From assembly GCA_963728155.1 (NCBI GenBank), contig CAVSJF010000007.1, positions 868,001-932,000 of the forward strand: a DNA stretch of 64,000 nt, in the 5' to 3' direction. A program made the position numbers and the translations under genes. Each line of letters opens with the position of its first letter. The first letter of the stretch is position 1. This document shows positions 16,931-25,298 of the stretch, one piece after another. This DNA comes from JACVRW01 sp963728155. Its GTDB lineage: Bacteria; Actinomycetota; Thermoleophilia; Solirubrobacterales; Thermoleophilaceae. Below the pieces are notes generated by a model. The model was not told the DNA's origin. It ran no database searches and worked only from the letters and a program-made list of their open reading frames with translations.

Positions 16931-18337
16931 ATGCGCAACCGCATGCTCCACGACGCGCTCCGAGACTTCGCGCTCGAGTCCGCCTCGCTGCTCACCGATG
17001 CGCTGCGCGCCGGCGCTGAGGTCGAGTTCGACGTGCTCGACGAGGGCGCCGGCCGGGGCCCCGCCCTCTATCGCTACAAGCCGCGCATCGAGGGCTACAT
17101 CAGCGAGCGCTGGCCTCTCCTGCGCGAGCTTCCGGCCTGTGAGCGCGCCGCGGATGAGCTCGGCGCCGGCGCCTCGATGTGGCTGCGCGTGAACGGGCTG
17201 CACTCAGAACAGGCCGAGCCCGCGCTGCAGGCCATGCTCATCCGCCTCTACGAGGACGCCACCAGCTTCGGCTTTCCCGAAGAGCGCTTCGAGCGGGTCT
17301 ACGGCGAGGTGGAGGCCACGCTCTACCGCGACACGGTCCGGGCGCGCGTGGTGGCGCCGCTGCACGGCGCGGCGATGGAGGCCGACCGCATCGACCTGGG
17401 CGCCGGGCTGGCCGTGGTGCGTGGCGAGTTCGCCGACGCTCCGCCGCGGGCGGTCTGGGCCGAGGACGGCAGCGAGGCCGCCGTGCTGTGCGTGCTCGAG
17501 CGCGACGCCCCGGCCGGCGAGGGCATCTCGGCCGTCGAGGCGAACGAGCGCTTCGCCGGCGTCGTGACCGCTTTCCGCCTGTGGGCCCCGGGCTTCGTCA
17601 GCCTCGGTGGGCCGGCCTGGCAGCGCCGGGACGAGGGCGAGTGGCAGCCCGTGCCGGTCGGACACGGGCTGCTCGGCGCGGACGCTTCGACGTGGGTGCT
17701 CCCCCACGGAGAGGTCGAGGCCTTCCAGGATTTCTTCGCCGCGCTGGACGAGTCCGACCCGCCGCAGACCGTGGCCTGGGCGCTGCGCCGTTTTGAGATG
17801 GGCTGCGAGCGCATGCGCGAGGACGAGACGCTCTCCGATCACCTGCTGGCCGTCCGGGCGCTGCTGGACGCAACGGACGACCCGGAGCCGGCGACCCTGG
17901 CGCGGCGGATCGCGGCGCTGTGCGCCGAGGAGGGCGCGCGCGAGGAGATGCAGGACCGCATGGAGGCGGCGATGGCGCTGGAGCGGTTCATCATGGGCGG
18001 GGGCGGCTTCACGCTCGCGCCCGCCCAGCCACGCGAGCTGGCGGTCGAGGTGGAGACCCACCTGCGCGCGCTGCTGCGCGACGTGATCTGCGGCTATCTC
18101 GACGCCGATCTCAAGGTCGTGGCCGACGACATCCTGCTCGAGGCCGAGGCCGAGCCCGACGGGGAGATCACGGCCCGGGACCTGCGCGTGGAGGAGGAGC
18201 CGGAGCCCGAGCCCGAGCCCGACGATCCCGACACCGCCGAGATGGAGCCGGTGAGCCCCGAGGCGCCGCTCGAGGGCGTGACGGCGTCCAGCGAATGGAG
18301 CTTCGACGACCCCGAGGACTACTCGGCGCCGGTCTGA
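16931..18337 (+). CDS. Hypothetical protein with acidic C-terminal tail
   Basis: 468 residues with no family I recognise. The N-terminal half is alpha/beta and rich in Leu and Arg (ALRDFALESASLLTDALRAG, ISERWPLLRELPACERAADE); the middle has many Trp and Phe in a conserved-looking core (FRLWAPGFVSLGGPAWQRRD). Residues ~395-468 form a Glu/Asp/Pro-rich tail ending with SSEWSFDDPEDYSAPV. Codon use is like the neighbours, so it is a real gene. It lies divergently from the phytoene-synthase-like gene (62 bp between) and converges on the ArsA-like pair with a 19-nt overlap. Probably cytoplasmic, as no signal peptide or membrane helix is visible. Confidence 0.6.
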   Translation: MRNRMLHDALRDFALESASLLTDALRAGAEVEFDVLDEGAGRGPALYRYKPRIEGYISERWPLLRELPACERAADELGAGASMWLRVNGLHSEQAEPALQAMLIRLYEDATSFGFPEERFERVYGEVEATLYRDTVRARVVAPLHGAAMEADRIDLGAGLAVVRGEFADAPPRAVWAEDGSEAAVLCVLERDAPAGEGISAVEANERFAGVVTAFRLWAPGFVSLGGPAWQRRDEGEWQPVPVGHGLLGADASTWVLPHGEVEAFQDFFAALDESDPPQTVAWALRRFEMGCERMREDETLSDHLLAVRALLDATDDPEPATLARRIAALCAEEGAREEMQDRMEAAMALERFIMGGGGFTLAPAQPRELAVEVETHLRALLRDVICGYLDADLKVVADDILLEAEAEPDGEITARDLRVEEEPEPEPEPDDPDTAEMEPVSPEAPLEGVTASSEWSFDDPEDYSAPV

Positions 18338-19395
18338 AAGAGGTGCTCTCCCATGCGGCGCAGGCCATCGAGGTCGTGCACGTCGCCCGGTAGCAGCGGC
18401 ACCTCGATCAGCGGCTTTCGCCTCAGCCTCCGCTTGAGCTGATCGAGGTTCTGGCGGTCGCGCTCGGCGAGGCCCGCCTCGGCCCGCGCGGCCTCCTCGA
18501 CCTTGGCGGCGAGCTCGGAGCCCACCAGCTTCTCGAGCTCCCCGTTTCCGGCCCCGGCCTCGGCGCCGACGTGCACGCGGTTGGCCACCGCCCCGGCGAA
18601 GGGGAAGTCCTGCTCCATGAGGCGGCGATGGAAGAAGCGCGCCTCCTCGATCGAGTCGCGCCGCGGCGAGGTGACGAGCACGAAGGCGCTGCGGTGGTCG
18701 GTCAGGAGCCGGTTCACGCGCTCGGCGCGCTCGCGAAAGCCCTCGGTCATCGCGCCGAAGCTCGAGAAGAAGTCGCTCAGGTCCTTCAGCAGGTCGACGC
18801 CGGTGGCGCGCTGCATCACCGAGAACACCACGCCGGTGCCGCGTCCCAGCACCTTCAGCCCAAAGCGAGACGGCGCGAGGAAGAACGACAACGCGCGCGA
18901 GTCGATGAACGCCGACAGCCGCTGGGGGGCGTCGAGGAAATCGAGCGCGTTGCGGCTGGGCGGGGTGTCGAGCACCAGCAGGTCGTAGCGCCCGTCTCGG
19001 TGGAGCTCGTGGAGCTTCTCCATCGCCATGTACTCCTGCGACCCGGCCACGGCGCTCGAGAGCTCCTGGTAGATGCGGTTGCCGAGCACCGCGTCGCGGG
19101 TGGCGTCGTCGGGGGCGTGCCACTCGATCAGCTCGTCGAAGGTGCGCTTGGCGTCGAGCATCATTGCCCACAGCTCGCCGGGCACGTCGACGTCGACCCG
19201 CCGCTCCTCGTTGCCCAGCTCGGGCAGGCCGAGCGCGTTGGCCAGCCGGCGGGCCGGATCGATTGTGAGCACCGCCACCTTCTTGCCGCGCGCCGCCATG
19301 CCCAGAGCGATGGCGGCCGAGGTGGTGGTCTTTCCGACGCCTCCGCTGCCCGCGCAGATGCAGACCTCCTTGCGCTCGAGCCAGCTCTCGATCAC
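18319..19395 (-). CDS. ArsA/Get3-family ATPase (second of a pair)
   Basis: A 358-residue P-loop ATPase of the ArsA/GET3 group in the SIMIBI class. The deviant Walker A is AGSGGVGKTTTSAAIALG, switch II/A-motif region VLTIDPARRLANALGL, and LLVLDTPPSRNALDFLD holds the DTPP motif. It pairs with the following upstream ATPase, as the mycobacterial Rv3679/Rv3680 (BagA/BagB) ATPases do; those proteins act together and have been linked to stress and anion handling. It starts at GTG 19395 in a GTGA overlap with the partner's stop. No arsenic-resistance genes are nearby. Confidence 0.85.
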   Translation of the reverse strand: MIESWLERKEVCICAGSGGVGKTTTSAAIALGMAARGKKVAVLTIDPARRLANALGLPELGNEERRVDVDVPGELWAMMLDAKRTFDELIEWHAPDDATRDAVLGNRIYQELSSAVAGSQEYMAMEKLHELHRDGRYDLLVLDTPPSRNALDFLDAPQRLSAFIDSRALSFFLAPSRFGLKVLGRGTGVVFSVMQRATGVDLLKDLSDFFSSFGAMTEGFRERAERVNRLLTDHRSAFVLVTSPRRDSIEEARFFHRRLMEQDFPFAGAVANRVHVGAEAGAGNGELEKLVGSELAAKVEEAARAEAGLAERDRQNLDQLKRRLRRKPLIEVPLLPGDVHDLDGLRRMGEHLFQTGAE

Positions 19396-20321
19396 AGCTC
19401 GCCCTCCAGGAGCCGCGAAAGCTCACCCACGTCTTCCGGCCCCAGGTCGGGCTCGAAGAGGAAGGGGAGGCACACCACCGGCGCCCCGCCCTCGCGGCGA
19501 AGGCGCTCGACCTCGTCGCGCTGCTCGCCGGCCCGGCCGTGCTCGGCCAGCGCGGTGGCCACGGCCCGACGAGCCGGGGCCGAGAGGTTCCCGTTGAGGG
19601 CGGCCAGCTTCCTGGCCTCCTTCGCCTCGAAGCGGTCGGGCAGGATCCCGTTGACGATCGTGGTGTGGATGTCCATGCCCATGTCGGCTTCAAGGCTGGC
19701 GCGCAGATCGATCGTCTCGTTGACCGGCATCTCCTCGGGCAGCGCCACCGCGACCACGCTGGTGGTGGCCGGGTCGGCGATGAAGTTGTGGATGCCCCTC
19801 GCCTGCTTGGCGATCGGGCCCACGCGGGCGATCTGCGCGTAGGTGCGCGGAGCGCGCAGGAGGGCCACCCCGTGTCCGGTGGCAGGAGCGTCGACGATGG
19901 CGAGGTCGTAGGGCCGCGTGCCGCCCACCCGCCGCTCGAGCTGGGCCAGGTCCCAGACCTTGCCGATCGTCACGAGCTCGTCGACCCCCGGCGCGGCGGC
20001 GGTCAGGTACTGGAAGATGCGGCTGCCGCCGAGCAGCCCGGCCAGCGCGGAGGACTTGAGCTGGTATCGAAGCCACTCCTCCTTGGCCTTGACCGGATCG
20101 ATGGAGATTCCATGCAGCCCGTCGGCGAGCCGGCCCTCACGGTGGCCGAGCGCGCGCCGGCCGAACAGCCCGGAGAGGCGCTCCTGTTCGGACACCTCGG
20201 CCACGACCGTGCGCTTCCCGGCGCGAGCGGCGGCCAGCCCCAGCGCGGCGGCCACCGTCGTCTTGCCGACGCCGCCCTTGCCGGTCACGACGATCAGGCG
20301 CTTGTCGAGGAGATCGGACAC
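19392..20321 (-). CDS. ArsA/Get3-family ATPase (first of a pair)
   Basis: A 309-residue partner ATPase with Walker A VVTGKGGVGKTTVAAALGLA and DLAIVDAPATGHGVALL in place of the usual DTPP element. It starts at GTG 20321. It lacks the C-terminal extension of its partner. Two single-domain ATPases encoded by coupled genes could form a heterodimer equivalent to the two-domain ArsA, as proposed for Rv3679-Rv3680. A structured 45-nt element lies in the leader between this gene and the upstream secreted protein gene. Confidence 0.85.
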   Translation of the reverse strand: MSDLLDKRLIVVTGKGGVGKTTVAAALGLAAARAGKRTVVAEVSEQERLSGLFGRRALGHREGRLADGLHGISIDPVKAKEEWLRYQLKSSALAGLLGGSRIFQYLTAAAPGVDELVTIGKVWDLAQLERRVGGTRPYDLAIVDAPATGHGVALLRAPRTYAQIARVGPIAKQARGIHNFIADPATTSVVAVALPEEMPVNETIDLRASLEADMGMDIHTTIVNGILPDRFEAKEARKLAALNGNLSAPARRAVATALAEHGRAGEQRDEVERLRREGGAPVVCLPFLFEPDLGPEDVGELSRLLEGEL

Positions 20322-20377
20322 CGGGTCCGATTGTGTCAGCGGCGCGGGGCGAGCTGCCGCTGGCAGCGGAACTGCTT

Positions 20378-20422
20378 ACTGTCGCCGTTTTAGGGCGCAG
20401 GAGACCCGTAAAGGACGACAGT
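20378..20422 (-). other. Nested RNA stem-loop upstream of the ArsA-like operon
   Basis: Read on the minus strand, ACTGTCG pairs perfectly with CGACAGT (outer arms at plus coordinates 20416-20422 and 20378-20384). Inside lies a second stem, TTTA-c-GGG with CCC-TAAA, capped by a 9-nt loop. The element lies 41 nt after the stop of the secreted protein gene and 57 nt before the ArsA-like start. It could be a terminator for the former, though there is no U-run, or a leader structure for the latter. Confidence 0.45.
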
Positions 20423-20462
20423 GGCCTCCAAACCGCCCCGACCTCACCGTTATTGCTGCCGT

Positions 20463-21338
20463 TCAGCGACGCAGGCGCGCACTGAAGCGCCCGCTGCGCG
20501 CGTTCCCGCTCGCGTCGACCGCGGTCACCGAGAGCCGGGCGCGGACCGAGAAGCCGTTGCCGAGCGCGCGCCCGATCGCCCTGCGCAGGCGCTTGCCGAG
20601 GGCGAAGCGCAGAACGGTCTGCTCGCCTGCTTCCAGGCTGACGGCAGGCGCGGAGATGCGAAACGTGCGCGAGCGGGATGTGCGCACCGTCCCCTTCCCC
20701 GCGATGGCACACGCCTCGGATCCGCAGGCTGCCTCCACGAGCACTGCCCTCCGCTTGAGCGCTCGCTGGCGTGCCTTTCCGCCCAGCGTGAATGCGGGTG
20801 GGGTGGTGTCGGGCGGCGGCGGGGGCGCGTTCGGGTCATCGGCGCACAGGCTGCCTATCAGCTCGCGGGCGTCGGCCAGGCGCGGCTGGTAGCGCCCGCG
20901 GAGCTCCGCCGGCGGCCGTTCCACGTCGGCGATCCACTCGCCGTATTGACCTTCTCCGGTTCCGAGGCCGTTGGCGATGCGCTCCGCGCGCTGAGCGGTG
21001 GCCTGGTCGATGAACCACTTGATCTGCAGGTCCGGCTGATCGGGATAGCCGCCGTACTCGCCCGCGTTCCAGACGCTCTCGCGCATGGCGAAGTAGCCGG
21101 CAGCGTCAGAGGAGCCGTCCCGAACGTTGTTCAGGCTCGATTCCACCAGAGCGGCCATCACGGGCAGTTCGGGCGGGATGCCGCGCGCGGCGGCGCTGGA
21201 GGCCATCCACTGGGCGATCGTGGGCTTCGCTGCCTCGTCGCCGGGGTAGGGAGGCGGCGGCGGGCACACCGCGCCGGCCGTGGCCGGTGCAAGAAGCGCG
21301 GTGACCATGAATCCGGTGAAAAGAGCCAAGCGGAGCAC
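20463..21338 (-). CDS. Secreted lysozyme-fold (SLT-like) protein with C-terminal beta domain, paralogue B
   Basis: 291 residues. A signal peptide (~1-23, ending TAGAVC) is followed by a domain (24-165) with PPELPVMAALVESSLNN, which resembles the catalytic Glu segment of soluble lytic transglycosylases. The GxFQM that normally follows is GYFAM here, so the conserved Gln is lost. A Pro-rich linker leads to a basic beta-rich C-terminal domain. It is a tandem paralogue of the next gene (same order and spacing of CPPPPPYPGDEA, ESSLNN, GEWIADVERP, RYQPRLADAREL). Start is GTG 21338. It may be a wall-binding or catalytically inactive form. Confidence 0.65.
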   Translation of the reverse strand: MLRLALFTGFMVTALLAPATAGAVCPPPPPYPGDEAAKPTIAQWMASSAAARGIPPELPVMAALVESSLNNVRDGSSDAAGYFAMRESVWNAGEYGGYPDQPDLQIKWFIDQATAQRAERIANGLGTGEGQYGEWIADVERPPAELRGRYQPRLADARELIGSLCADDPNAPPPPPDTTPPAFTLGGKARQRALKRRAVLVEAACGSEACAIAGKGTVRTSRSRTFRISAPAVSLEAGEQTVLRFALGKRLRRAIGRALGNGFSVRARLSVTAVDASGNARSGRFSARLRR

Positions 21339-21360
21339 GGAGCTCCGATTCTGCCTCAGG

Positions 21361-22227
21361 TCAGCCGGACAGGCGAGCGGTCCAGCGCTCGGTCACCGTA
21401 TTGGCGCCCGAGTCCATCGCCGTCACCGCGACCTTCACCCGCACGGGCGCACCGCCGTAGAGCGCGCGGCCGGCGGCGCGGACCGCCCGGGCGCTGAGCG
21501 GGAAGCGCATCACGGCCGTCTCGCCGCCGGTCAGCTTCACCGGACGGGCCGTCATGCGATAGACGCCGCCGTAGAGCTTCACGAATCCGCGCCCCGTGAT
21601 CGAGCAGTCCTCGGTCCCGCAGTCGACCTTCACCGATATCCGCCGCCGCTCGAGCACGCGCCGTGCGCGCGAGCCGAACACGCTCAGGACGGGCGGGGTG
21701 GAGTCCAACGTCGGGTCGCCGATGGCGACGGTGCAAGTGCCGATCAACGTGCGGGCCTCGCCGAGGCGCGGCTGATAGCGGCCGCGGTACTGCGCGGCCG
21801 GCTTCTCCACGTCGGCGATCCACTGGCCGTAGTCGAGCTCGGTGAGGCCCAGGCCCTTCGATACGCGGCGGTCGCGCTCCAGGAGGGCGTGGTCGACGAA
21901 CCAGTCGAGCTGGAGGTCGGGATTGTCGGGGTACCCGGCGTACTCGCCCTGGTTCCAGTAGCGCTCGCGCATCTGGAAGAAGCCCAGCGAGTCCGCGTCA
22001 CCGTAGGAAAGGTTGGCCAGCCCCGACTCCACGAGCGCCGCCATCACGGGCAGCTCGGGCGGTATGTCGCGCGCCGCGGCGCCCGCCGCCATCCACACGG
22101 CCAGGCTCGTCTTGGGCGCGTCGTCGCCCGGATAGGGATGCGGCGGCGGGCACGCGGCGCGCGCGGCCGCGGGCGCCGCGACAGCGACCAGTAGCAGTGC
22201 GGCGAATATGACGAGCGCTCGTTGCAT
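21361..22227 (-). CDS. Secreted lysozyme-fold (SLT-like) protein, paralogue A
   Basis: 288 residues starting at ATG 22227, with signal peptide ~1-27 and domain ~28-165. PPELPVMAALVESGLANLSY supplies the Glu expected to be catalytic in transglycosylase SLT domains, and SLGFFQMRERYWN supplies the GxFQM element. GQWIADVEKPAAQYRGRYQP follows. After a short linker, a beta-rich domain with a Cys pair (CGTEDCSITG) is shared with paralogue B. Probably cuts or binds peptidoglycan outside the membrane; this is inferred from motif similarity. It precedes paralogue B by 22 bp on the same strand. Confidence 0.65.
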   Translation of the reverse strand: MQRALVIFAALLLVAVAAPAAARAACPPPHPYPGDDAPKTSLAVWMAAGAAARDIPPELPVMAALVESGLANLSYGDADSLGFFQMRERYWNQGEYAGYPDNPDLQLDWFVDHALLERDRRVSKGLGLTELDYGQWIADVEKPAAQYRGRYQPRLGEARTLIGTCTVAIGDPTLDSTPPVLSVFGSRARRVLERRRISVKVDCGTEDCSITGRGFVKLYGGVYRMTARPVKLTGGETAVMRFPLSARAVRAAGRALYGGAPVRVKVAVTAMDSGANTVTERWTARLSG

Positions 22228-22252
22228 GCTCGCCCCGAGTTATCGTCGTGCG

Positions 22253-23221
22253 ATGACCGAGCTTGAACGCGCTATCCGCGACCAGCCCCAGGAACTGCGC
22301 CGGCTGGCCGGCCTGAAACTCCCCGATCACGCCAAGCGCCTGGGCGCCGGCGAACGCTTGTGGCTGGTGGGCACGGGCACGAGCCTGCACGCCGCCGAGC
22401 TGGGCGCGGCGATGTTCGCGCGTGCCGGGATCGACGCTCGCTTCGCGTCATCCATGGAGTTCGCGCGCTGGGCGCCCCTGCGCGCCGGCGATGCGGTGGT
22501 GGTGATCACCCACACCGGTGAGACCGCCTACGCGCAGGCCTCGCGCCGGCGCGCGCTCGATCTCGGCGCCGAAACCCTCGCCATCACCGCCGACGGAGTG
22601 GGGTGGCCCGAGGCCATCGAGACGGGCGCCAAGGAGGGGTCTCACACCTACACCCGCTCGTACACGTCCGCGCTCGCCGTGCTGACGCTGATCGCCGGCG
22701 AGCTCGGCGCCGAGGGGCTCGGGCCCGACGCGGTCGTGGCCGCGGCGGACGCCACCGAGGCGGCGATCGCGGACCCGGGCCTCGACGGCGTGCCCGAGCC
22801 TGACCGCCTGCTGGTGCTGACCGGCTCGGGCCCCGGCGCGGTCACGGCTCGCGAGGGCGCCCTCAAGCTGCGCGAGGCCTCCCGCCTGGCCGCCGAAGGC
22901 TACGACGCCGAGTTCCTCCTCCACGGCTCGGCGGTGCCGCTCGGCGCCGCCGACGCGCTGATCGTGCTGGGCAGCGGGCGCGACGGCGACGAGTTCCTCG
23001 GCCGTCTCGCCAACGCCGCCCGCGCCGAGGGCCTCGAGACCCGCGAGCTCGATCAGGCTCAGCCCGAGGACGAGCTGATGGCCCAGATCCCCCTAACCGC
23101 GCGCCTGCAGCTGCTCGCGCTGCGCCGGGCCGAGGCGGGCGGGCACGATCCCGACGCCGTCATCATCGGCCACTGGGAGGATGAGCAGCTGTGGGCAACG
23201 GGCGCGCCCGGCGCTCGCTGA
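22253..23221 (+). CDS. SIS-domain sugar isomerase-like protein (GlmS/AgaS type)
   Basis: 322 residues with two SIS (sugar isomerase) domains and no glutaminase domain. LWLVGTGTSLHAAELGAAMF and VVVITHTGETAYAQASRRRA form the first phosphosugar site; LVLTGSGPGAVTAREGALKL and LREASRLAAEGYDAEFLLHG match the isomerase half of GlmS and AgaS-like deaminases. It probably acts on an amino-sugar phosphate. Start is ATG 22253; an upstream ATG in frame overlaps the divergent gene. TATCGT at 22241-22246 stands 6 nt before the ATG and could be the -10 of a leaderless transcript. The gap to the divergent secreted protein gene is only 25 bp. Confidence 0.82.
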   Translation: MTELERAIRDQPQELRRLAGLKLPDHAKRLGAGERLWLVGTGTSLHAAELGAAMFARAGIDARFASSMEFARWAPLRAGDAVVVITHTGETAYAQASRRRALDLGAETLAITADGVGWPEAIETGAKEGSHTYTRSYTSALAVLTLIAGELGAEGLGPDAVVAAADATEAAIADPGLDGVPEPDRLLVLTGSGPGAVTAREGALKLREASRLAAEGYDAEFLLHGSAVPLGAADALIVLGSGRDGDEFLGRLANAARAEGLETRELDQAQPEDELMAQIPLTARLQLLALRRAEAGGHDPDAVIIGHWEDEQLWATGAPGAR

Positions 23222-23447
23222 GCCACGCACCGAGCCGGTTGAGGGCGATGCCACCGGCCAGGATGAGGGCGTTGAACACCCAGTAGAGCCAATCGTCCCC
23301 GCTCGACGCGGTGTCGTTGAACACGACGATCGTCTGGATGGGGAAGATGACAGCCCACAACAGCAGGTAGAGGATCAGCCCCTGCTTGCGCGATTTCGCG
23401 AAATAGCCGAGGGGTCCGGCGAGGAGAACGGCAGCTATGAGTTCCAT
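23163..23447 (-). CDS. Small membrane protein of unknown function
   Basis: 94 residues from ATG 23447. Three hydrophobic helices are visible: MELIAAVLLAGPLGYFA, GLILYLLLWAVIFPIQTIVV and WLYWVFNALILAGGIALNRL, followed by a basic tail. I do not recognise the family. It converges on the SIS gene, overlapping its last ~59 nt, and follows the histidine-kinase gene on the same strand after 58 bp, so it could be an accessory gene of the kinase transcript. Confidence 0.55.
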   Translation of the reverse strand: MELIAAVLLAGPLGYFAKSRKQGLILYLLLWAVIFPIQTIVVFNDTASSGDDWLYWVFNALILAGGIALNRLGAWLSERRARPLPTAAHPPSGR

Positions 23448-23505
23448 GCCTCCGAGCTTGCCGGTGCGCGGCTCGCGCGTCGTCACCCCCAGGGATGGAC
23501 TGTGG

Positions 23506-25239
23506 CTACCCCGCCAGGGCTAACGGGCGCGCGCCGAGGGGTAGCTCCGCGCTCACCTGCCATCCGCCGCCCGCGCGCGGGCCGGCGGCGATCTGCCCAC
23601 CGGCACCCGCTACGCGTTCCCTCAGGCCCTGCAGGCCGAGGCCGGCGCCGGCGCCGTCCAGGGTCACCGGCCCCCGGGCGCCCCGGTCGCTGACCTCCAC
23701 CGACAGCACCTCGCCGCGCGCGAGCAGGCTCACGTCGACCTGGGCGCCCGGGGCGTGCTTTAGCGCGTTGGTGAGGCCCTCCTGAACGATGCGGAAGCTG
23801 ATCTCCTCGATCTCAGGATCGAGCGCGACCTCCTCGGGCCGAGCAAGGACATTCACCCGCAGGCCGGCGGCGCGGGCGCTCTCGATCACGCTCTCCAGCC
23901 GGTCCTCGGAGCGGAACACCTCGCCGAGGCGCGCCATCCCGTCCAGGGCCTGCAGCGCGGCGGCGCGGATGTCGGCGAGGCGCTGACGCTCGTCCTCGCG
24001 CCCGGCCACCCGGCCCGCGCCGGCCTGGACCACGACGACGGCGAGGCTGTGCGCGATCACGTCGTGCAGGTCGCGGGCCACCTTGGCTCGCTCGCGCCGG
24101 ACGGCCAGCCGAGCGAAGGCGCCCTCCTCGGCCTCGAGCTCTCGAGAGCGCGCCGCGAGCGCCGCCACGAGCTCCCGGCGCGACTTCACCACCATCCCCA
24201 CGAGGAGTGGTCCAACGGTCGAGAAGGTCAGCGGGACCGGAGATCCGTCGATGCCCACCAGGCAGGCGAGCAGTACCGCCACGGTGCCGGCCGCCGGCCA
24301 CGGGCTGGCGTATGCACCGCACGCGTAGCTCGCCGCGATCACCACGAGCAACACCGCGGAGGGGAGCTCGCCCACGCCGAGCGCCGCGCTTACCAGTGCT
24401 GCCGCGGCCACCAGCACCGCCGTTCCCAGCGCCAGGCGGCCGGGCGTCAGCCGAGGCGCGGCCGCGGGTGAGGGCGGCGTGGGCTCACCGCGGGTCGCGT
24501 CCGGCGGGGCGGCTGAGCGCACGAGCGGCTCGTCGCTGCGCAGCACCCCCAGTACCCCGCGCATGTCGTTGAGCACGTCGCGCCCGCCGGTCTCGATGCG
24601 CGAGAAGAGCTCGCCCGGCGGATCGGTGCTCTCGGTCAGCTCGACAATCTCGCGCACTCCCCGCCGCGACTGAGCTCCAAGTCCGGCCGCCATGCGGGCG
24701 CGCTCGACCACCACCGCCAGCCGGGCGGTCTGCCCGCGGCGCTGCTCGAGCTCGACGGTGCGCCGCGTGAGCTCGGCGGCGAGGCGGTCGCGCTCGCGCA
24801 CCACGCGGCCCGCCACCCACACGCCGGCACAGAGCGGAAGCAGGAAGGAGAGCGCGGCGGGGTCGATGCTGGCGTCGGTGAAGGACAGGAAGACCACGCC
24901 TGCGAGCACCAGCGCCAGCCCACCCACCGCCGCCCGCCACTCGGCGCGCGTGGCCAGCGCGAACAGGATGAAGAGCGCGGCCGGGATGGCCGCTCCGCAG
25001 CGGGTCTGGTCGAAGGTCGGGATGCCGCTGATCACCATCCCGGCGCTGATCGCGGCGGCGCAGGCCAGAGGGGCACGCCGGCGCCAGATCACGGGCAGGG
25101 TCACGGCCCCGACCACGAGCGTGGCGATCCAGCCGCCGGAGCCCGGCCCGCCGAGCGTGAGCCCGATGCCGAACAGGGTCAGTACGACGCCGAGGGCCAG
25201 GTCGACTCTCGAGAGGCCCCGGCGCTCGAGCGCCTTCAT
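23506..25239 (-). CDS. NarL-type sensor histidine kinase with a second, degenerate sensor/DHp half
   Basis: 577 residues built as two similar halves. Residues 1-~150 hold five or so membrane helices, then a coiled segment (172-233) aligned with HisKA_3 but with Gly188 where the phospho-accepting His should be (ERARMAAGLGAQ). Residues 268-350 hold a second helix set, followed by an intact DHp (RAKVARDLHDVIAHSLAVVV, His392) and an HATPase with EGLTNALKHAPGA and GAGLGLQGLRERV. Only the second half can phosphorylate. It is divergent from its probable partner response regulator, sharing 59 bp. Start is ATG 25239. The signal sensed is unknown. Confidence 0.85.
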   Translation of the reverse strand: MKALERRGLSRVDLALGVVLTLFGIGLTLGGPGSGGWIATLVVGAVTLPVIWRRRAPLACAAAISAGMVISGIPTFDQTRCGAAIPAALFILFALATRAEWRAAVGGLALVLAGVVFLSFTDASIDPAALSFLLPLCAGVWVAGRVVRERDRLAAELTRRTVELEQRRGQTARLAVVVERARMAAGLGAQSRRGVREIVELTESTDPPGELFSRIETGGRDVLNDMRGVLGVLRSDEPLVRSAAPPDATRGEPTPPSPAAAPRLTPGRLALGTAVLVAAAALVSAALGVGELPSAVLLVVIAASYACGAYASPWPAAGTVAVLLACLVGIDGSPVPLTFSTVGPLLVGMVVKSRRELVAALAARSRELEAEEGAFARLAVRRERAKVARDLHDVIAHSLAVVVVQAGAGRVAGREDERQRLADIRAAALQALDGMARLGEVFRSEDRLESVIESARAAGLRVNVLARPEEVALDPEIEEISFRIVQEGLTNALKHAPGAQVDVSLLARGEVLSVEVSDRGARGPVTLDGAGAGLGLQGLRERVAGAGGQIAAGPRAGGGWQVSAELPLGARPLALAG

Positions 25240-25298
25240 GGGCCCATGGTAGGGCCGGCCACCGGGGCGAGCATCACCCTGGGGGATGATGTGAACGA

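Noticed and set aside
18319..20321. Arsenite resistance operon
   Set aside because: ArsA-like ATPases are present, but there is no arsB/acr3, arsC or arsR nearby, and the paired single-domain arrangement matches the Rv3679/Rv3680 type instead.
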